Below are positions 61,662-64,000 of a DNA stretch of 64,000 nucleotides, one piece after another. Position numbers and translations under genes: made by a program. The DNA lies in assembly GCA_011390785.1 (NCBI GenBank), contig JAABRR010000020.1, forward strand, positions 26,941 to 90,940. Direction: 5' to 3'. The DNA is from Sphingobacteriia bacterium. GTDB taxonomy: Bacteria; Bacteroidota; Bacteroidia; Bacteroidales; UBA7960. How positions within the stretch are numbered: position 1 is the stretch's first letter; the number at the start of each line of letters is the position of its first letter. The notes beneath the pieces are model-generated. The model saw only the letters and a program-made list of their open reading frames with translations, made no database searches and had not been told where the DNA came from.

Positions 61662-64000
61662 ATGAATAAATATCCAGTAGCAAAACCCATTTTAAGGATT
61701 ACCATTTTCTTGTTCATTGTAAGCTACCAGTCGCTATTTGGACAAGTAGCTGATGATTTACTACAATATGTAAACCCTTTTATTGGCACTACCCATTCAC
61801 CCATGCCTTCCAGGTGGGATGGGCACGGACGCGTTTATCCCGGTGCTGTTGCGCCGTTTGGGTTTATCCAGATCAGTCCTGAAACAGGCAAAAAACAACC
61901 CCGTTTGTATGATTACACCGAACACTCCATCTATTTTTTCAGCTGTGCCGGCCATGCCAGCGGATATCCGCATGGTTCAGCGGGTCACCTGCTGGTGATG
62001 CCCGTAGCCAATCCAGCAAGATTTAACCCGCAGGAAACCTTCAGGACTTTTTCCAAAATCAATGAAACGGCATCACCCGGTTATTACAGTGTTATTTTTG
62101 ATGATGACGAAACACAGGTTGAAGCAACCGCTTCGGTGCGAACCGGGATGTTTCGGTTTACCTTTCAACAAGGTGTTGTTCCGCATATATTCTTGTCAGG
62201 CTTTGGTTTGGAAGGAGATGGCACCGAAAGAACAATGCAGGGAAGTACTTATTATTCAGTTTTGGAATTCAATGAGCCTTATAATCAGAAGCAGGAAGTG
62301 GATAACAGTTGGATCTTTTCTTTTGCCCCTTCCGAAACAGGCAAAAAGGAAATAATCCTTACACTGGCAATTTCGCATGTGGGGTATGAAGGAACGAAGA
62401 AAAACCTGGAAGCCGAAAATCCTGAGCGTGATTTTGAAAAGGTTTTAAAAGCCACACGCGAAAAATGGCACACGGAACTCTCTGTCATTGAAATAGATGA
62501 TCCATCAACCGAAAACAAAACCAAATTTTACACTGCGCTATACCGCTCTTTGCTAATACCGTGGATCATTTCCGATGTGGATGGCCAATACCGCGGCGAC
62601 GATGGAAATATCCACCAAACCGGCGGCAATCATCAATACAATCTTTTTTCACCGTGGGATACCTTCCGCACCCTGCATCCCCTGCATAGCCTTATTGCAC
62701 CAGAACGGCAAAACGATATGATCCTGTCGATGCTCGACCGATACAGGCAAACTTCACGATTACCTCGTGGCCCTATGACCGGCAACCATGTAATTCCCAT
62801 AATTGTTGATTCTTACCTGAAAGGGATAACCGGTTTTGATAAAGAACTGGCCTATCAGGCAATGAAAGAAATCATCGTAAACATTCCCACATCTCAGCTG
62901 CATCTTGCCGTTTACGATTCTTTGGGTTACGTGCCCTCCTACCTGCCCGAATCGGTAACCAAAACGGTAGAATATGCCTACAACGACTGGGTGCTCGGAG
63001 AGTTTGCCCTGCTTGCCATGAACGACCCCAAAACGGCCCATCTGCTCAAAGCCCGCGGCCGGAACTACCGCAACCTTTTTCACCCGGATGAGATGTTCCT
63101 GCTACCCCGGCATAACGATTCCTTTACCCTAAACCCTGGAAACCTGGGCTACAAGGAGGGCGACAAATGGATCTATTCCTTGTTTGTGCCCCACAATCCC
63201 GGCGACCTGATCAACCTGACAGGCGGCTCCGAATCCTTTGTAAACCAACTGGATGAAGGCTTCGACAATGGTCATTTCATCTTCGACAATGAACCCGTTT
63301 TTCACATTCCATACTTTTACAACCATGCCGGCAGGCCCGGCAAAACACAGGAAAGGGTAAGATCTATCATGGATGAGTATTTTACCGACCAACCTTCCGG
63401 ATTGCCCGGGAATGATGATCTGGGTTCACTTTCATCGTGGTTCGTATGGAGTGCATTGGGAATTTATCCCTTCAGTCCGGGACATCCGGTTTATGAAACC
63501 GGAACACCCTTGTTCAGCAAAGCAATCATCAATCTGCCCAATGGGAAAACCTTTACCATTGGTGCCGAAAATCTTTCACCGGATAACTTTTACATTTCAT
63601 CGGCAAGACTCAACGGTACTTTGTTGCAGCAATCGTGTATTTCGCACGAACAACTGACGTTGGGTGGCGGGCTAACCTTTGAAATGACCCGTCAATATAC
63701 CGATTTCACTTCTTCGGGAGACCTTGCTTCCTGCCAGGCAGAACAGGCAGGAAGTCCGGACTTTGTCATAAGCGATGTTTCGCTATCATCAACCACAGTG
63801 AAGCCCGGTGAACCGTTTTACATCAGCTTTACCCTTGCAAACAACGGAAGCTTGGGAACGCACATCCTTTCCGTTCAGGCCAATGGAAAACATCTTTCGC
63901 AGCAAAACTTTCTTGTTCCGGATTATTCAACCTTGAGAGATTCTATCCGGTGTGTCCTGTTTGAATCGGGTAGCAACACCCTGGATATTTCTGGCTACAG
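61662..64000 (+). CDS. GH92 alpha-mannosidase (3' end outside window)
   Basis: The frame opens at the ATG 61662 and stays open to the last base, giving at least 779 residues. A signal peptide (ILRITIFLFIVSYQSLFG) is followed by the GH92 start QVADDLLQYVNPFIGTTHS and HGRVYPGAVAPFGFIQISPE. The catalytic domain signatures include LFSPWDTFRTLHPLHSLI, PYFYNHAGRPGKTQERVR, GNDDLGSLSSWFVW and SALGIYPFSPGHPVYETG. GH92 enzymes are calcium-dependent inverting exo-alpha-mannosidases on N-glycans or mannans. After the GH92 part, residues from about 700 (DFVISDVSLSSTTVKPGEPF) look like an added CARDB-type beta domain. No lesion was seen in the part present. Confidence 0.93.
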   Translation, partial: MNKYPVAKPILRITIFLFIVSYQSLFGQVADDLLQYVNPFIGTTHSPMPSRWDGHGRVYPGAVAPFGFIQISPETGKKQPRLYDYTEHSIYFFSCAGHASGYPHGSAGHLLVMPVANPARFNPQETFRTFSKINETASPGYYSVIFDDDETQVEATASVRTGMFRFTFQQGVVPHIFLSGFGLEGDGTERTMQGSTYYSVLEFNEPYNQKQEVDNSWIFSFAPSETGKKEIILTLAISHVGYEGTKKNLEAENPERDFEKVLKATREKWHTELSVIEIDDPSTENKTKFYTALYRSLLIPWIISDVDGQYRGDDGNIHQTGGNHQYNLFSPWDTFRTLHPLHSLIAPERQNDMILSMLDRYRQTSRLPRGPMTGNHVIPIIVDSYLKGITGFDKELAYQAMKEIIVNIPTSQLHLAVYDSLGYVPSYLPESVTKTVEYAYNDWVLGEFALLAMNDPKTAHLLKARGRNYRNLFHPDEMFLLPRHNDSFTLNPGNLGYKEGDKWIYSLFVPHNPGDLINLTGGSESFVNQLDEGFDNGHFIFDNEPVFHIPYFYNHAGRPGKTQERVRSIMDEYFTDQPSGLPGNDDLGSLSSWFVWSALGIYPFSPGHPVYETGTPLFSKAIINLPNGKTFTIGAENLSPDNFYISSARLNGTLLQQSCISHEQLTLGGGLTFEMTRQYTDFTSSGDLASCQAEQAGSPDFVISDVSLSSTTVKPGEPFYISFTLANNGSLGTHILSVQANGKHLSQQNFLVPDYSTLRDSIRCVLFESGSNTLDISGY

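Noticed and set aside
1..64000. tRNA, rRNA, CRISPR array, prophage or insertion sequence
   Set aside because: I looked through the intergenic stretches for cloverleaf ends, repeat-spacer patterns and transposase or integrase motifs and saw none. A covariance or HMM search could still find something subtle.

Overview
The window reads as chromosomal DNA of a member of the Bacteroidota, probably a free-living or sediment polysaccharide degrader close to the Bacteroidales/Marinilabiliales. This rests on the -7 promoter box TAnnTTTG upstream of several genes, a type IX secretion (T9SS) sorting domain, a hybrid two-component regulator with an AraC output domain (HTCS), a FecA-type TonB receptor with a carboxypeptidase-regulatory-like N-terminal domain, many short lipoproteins and beta-barrels, and a FeoB with its small Cys-rich partner. 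No tRNA, rRNA, CRISPR array, transposase or phage gene was recognised.

Layout. 0-2.5 kb: ferrous iron uptake (feoB and a Cys-rich membrane peptide), then a small lipoprotein. 3-15 kb: an ankyrin-repeat protein with a putative outer-membrane C-terminal domain, RecQ helicase, two large paralogous hybrid histidine kinases and a putative outer-membrane protein. 15-20.5 kb: phosphoenolpyruvate carboxylase, convergent with a frameshifted FecA-like receptor. 20.8-33 kb: a Tat-exported aldo/keto reductase and then a run of envelope and stress genes (lipocalin-like lipoprotein, two barrels, a broken coiled-coil gene, a coiled-coil lipoprotein, LapA-like and DUF2254 membrane proteins, PPK2 kinase, treZ and a decayed treY). 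33-36.5 kb: AraC regulator, di-haem lipoprotein and a kelch-like T9SS cargo. 36.7-42.6 kb: a TetR-led operon with an outer-membrane protein, a LolCDE/MacB-like ABC transporter and a LolA-like carrier. 42.8-44.2 kb: an AbiE-type toxin-antitoxin pair. 44.3-59.1 kb: a glucuronoxylan utilisation locus, with an HTCS divergent from GH67 alpha-glucuronidase, a GPH transporter, GH10 xylanase, two GH43 enzymes, an SDR fructuronate reductase and UxuA. 59.2-64 kb: an M23 peptidase, a structured non-coding element, a DUF1080 protein and a GH92 alpha-mannosidase cut by the window end.

How it works together. The xylan locus has a readable logic. The HTCS senses an oligosaccharide in the periplasm. GH10 cuts xylan, GH67 removes (methyl)glucuronic acid, GH43 enzymes trim the oligomers and the GPH permease imports the products. 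The SDR and UxuA carry fructuronate through mannonate to 2-keto-3-deoxygluconate. The uronate isomerase, KDG kinase/aldolase, xylose genes and a SusC/SusD pair are not in the window.

Three genes between 19.5 and 33 kb carry disabling lesions (FecA-like receptor, a small coiled-coil protein, treY). A modular intergenic repeat occurs in three places (2.96, 9.45 and 34.70 kb), each time at a gene boundary. I did not find a clear candidate for a wholly new system. The most unusual items are the repeat family, the paired hybrid kinases (one with a shortened sensor and a phosphotransfer domain lacking its histidine), the ankyrin-barrel fusion and the TetR/Lol-like export module.
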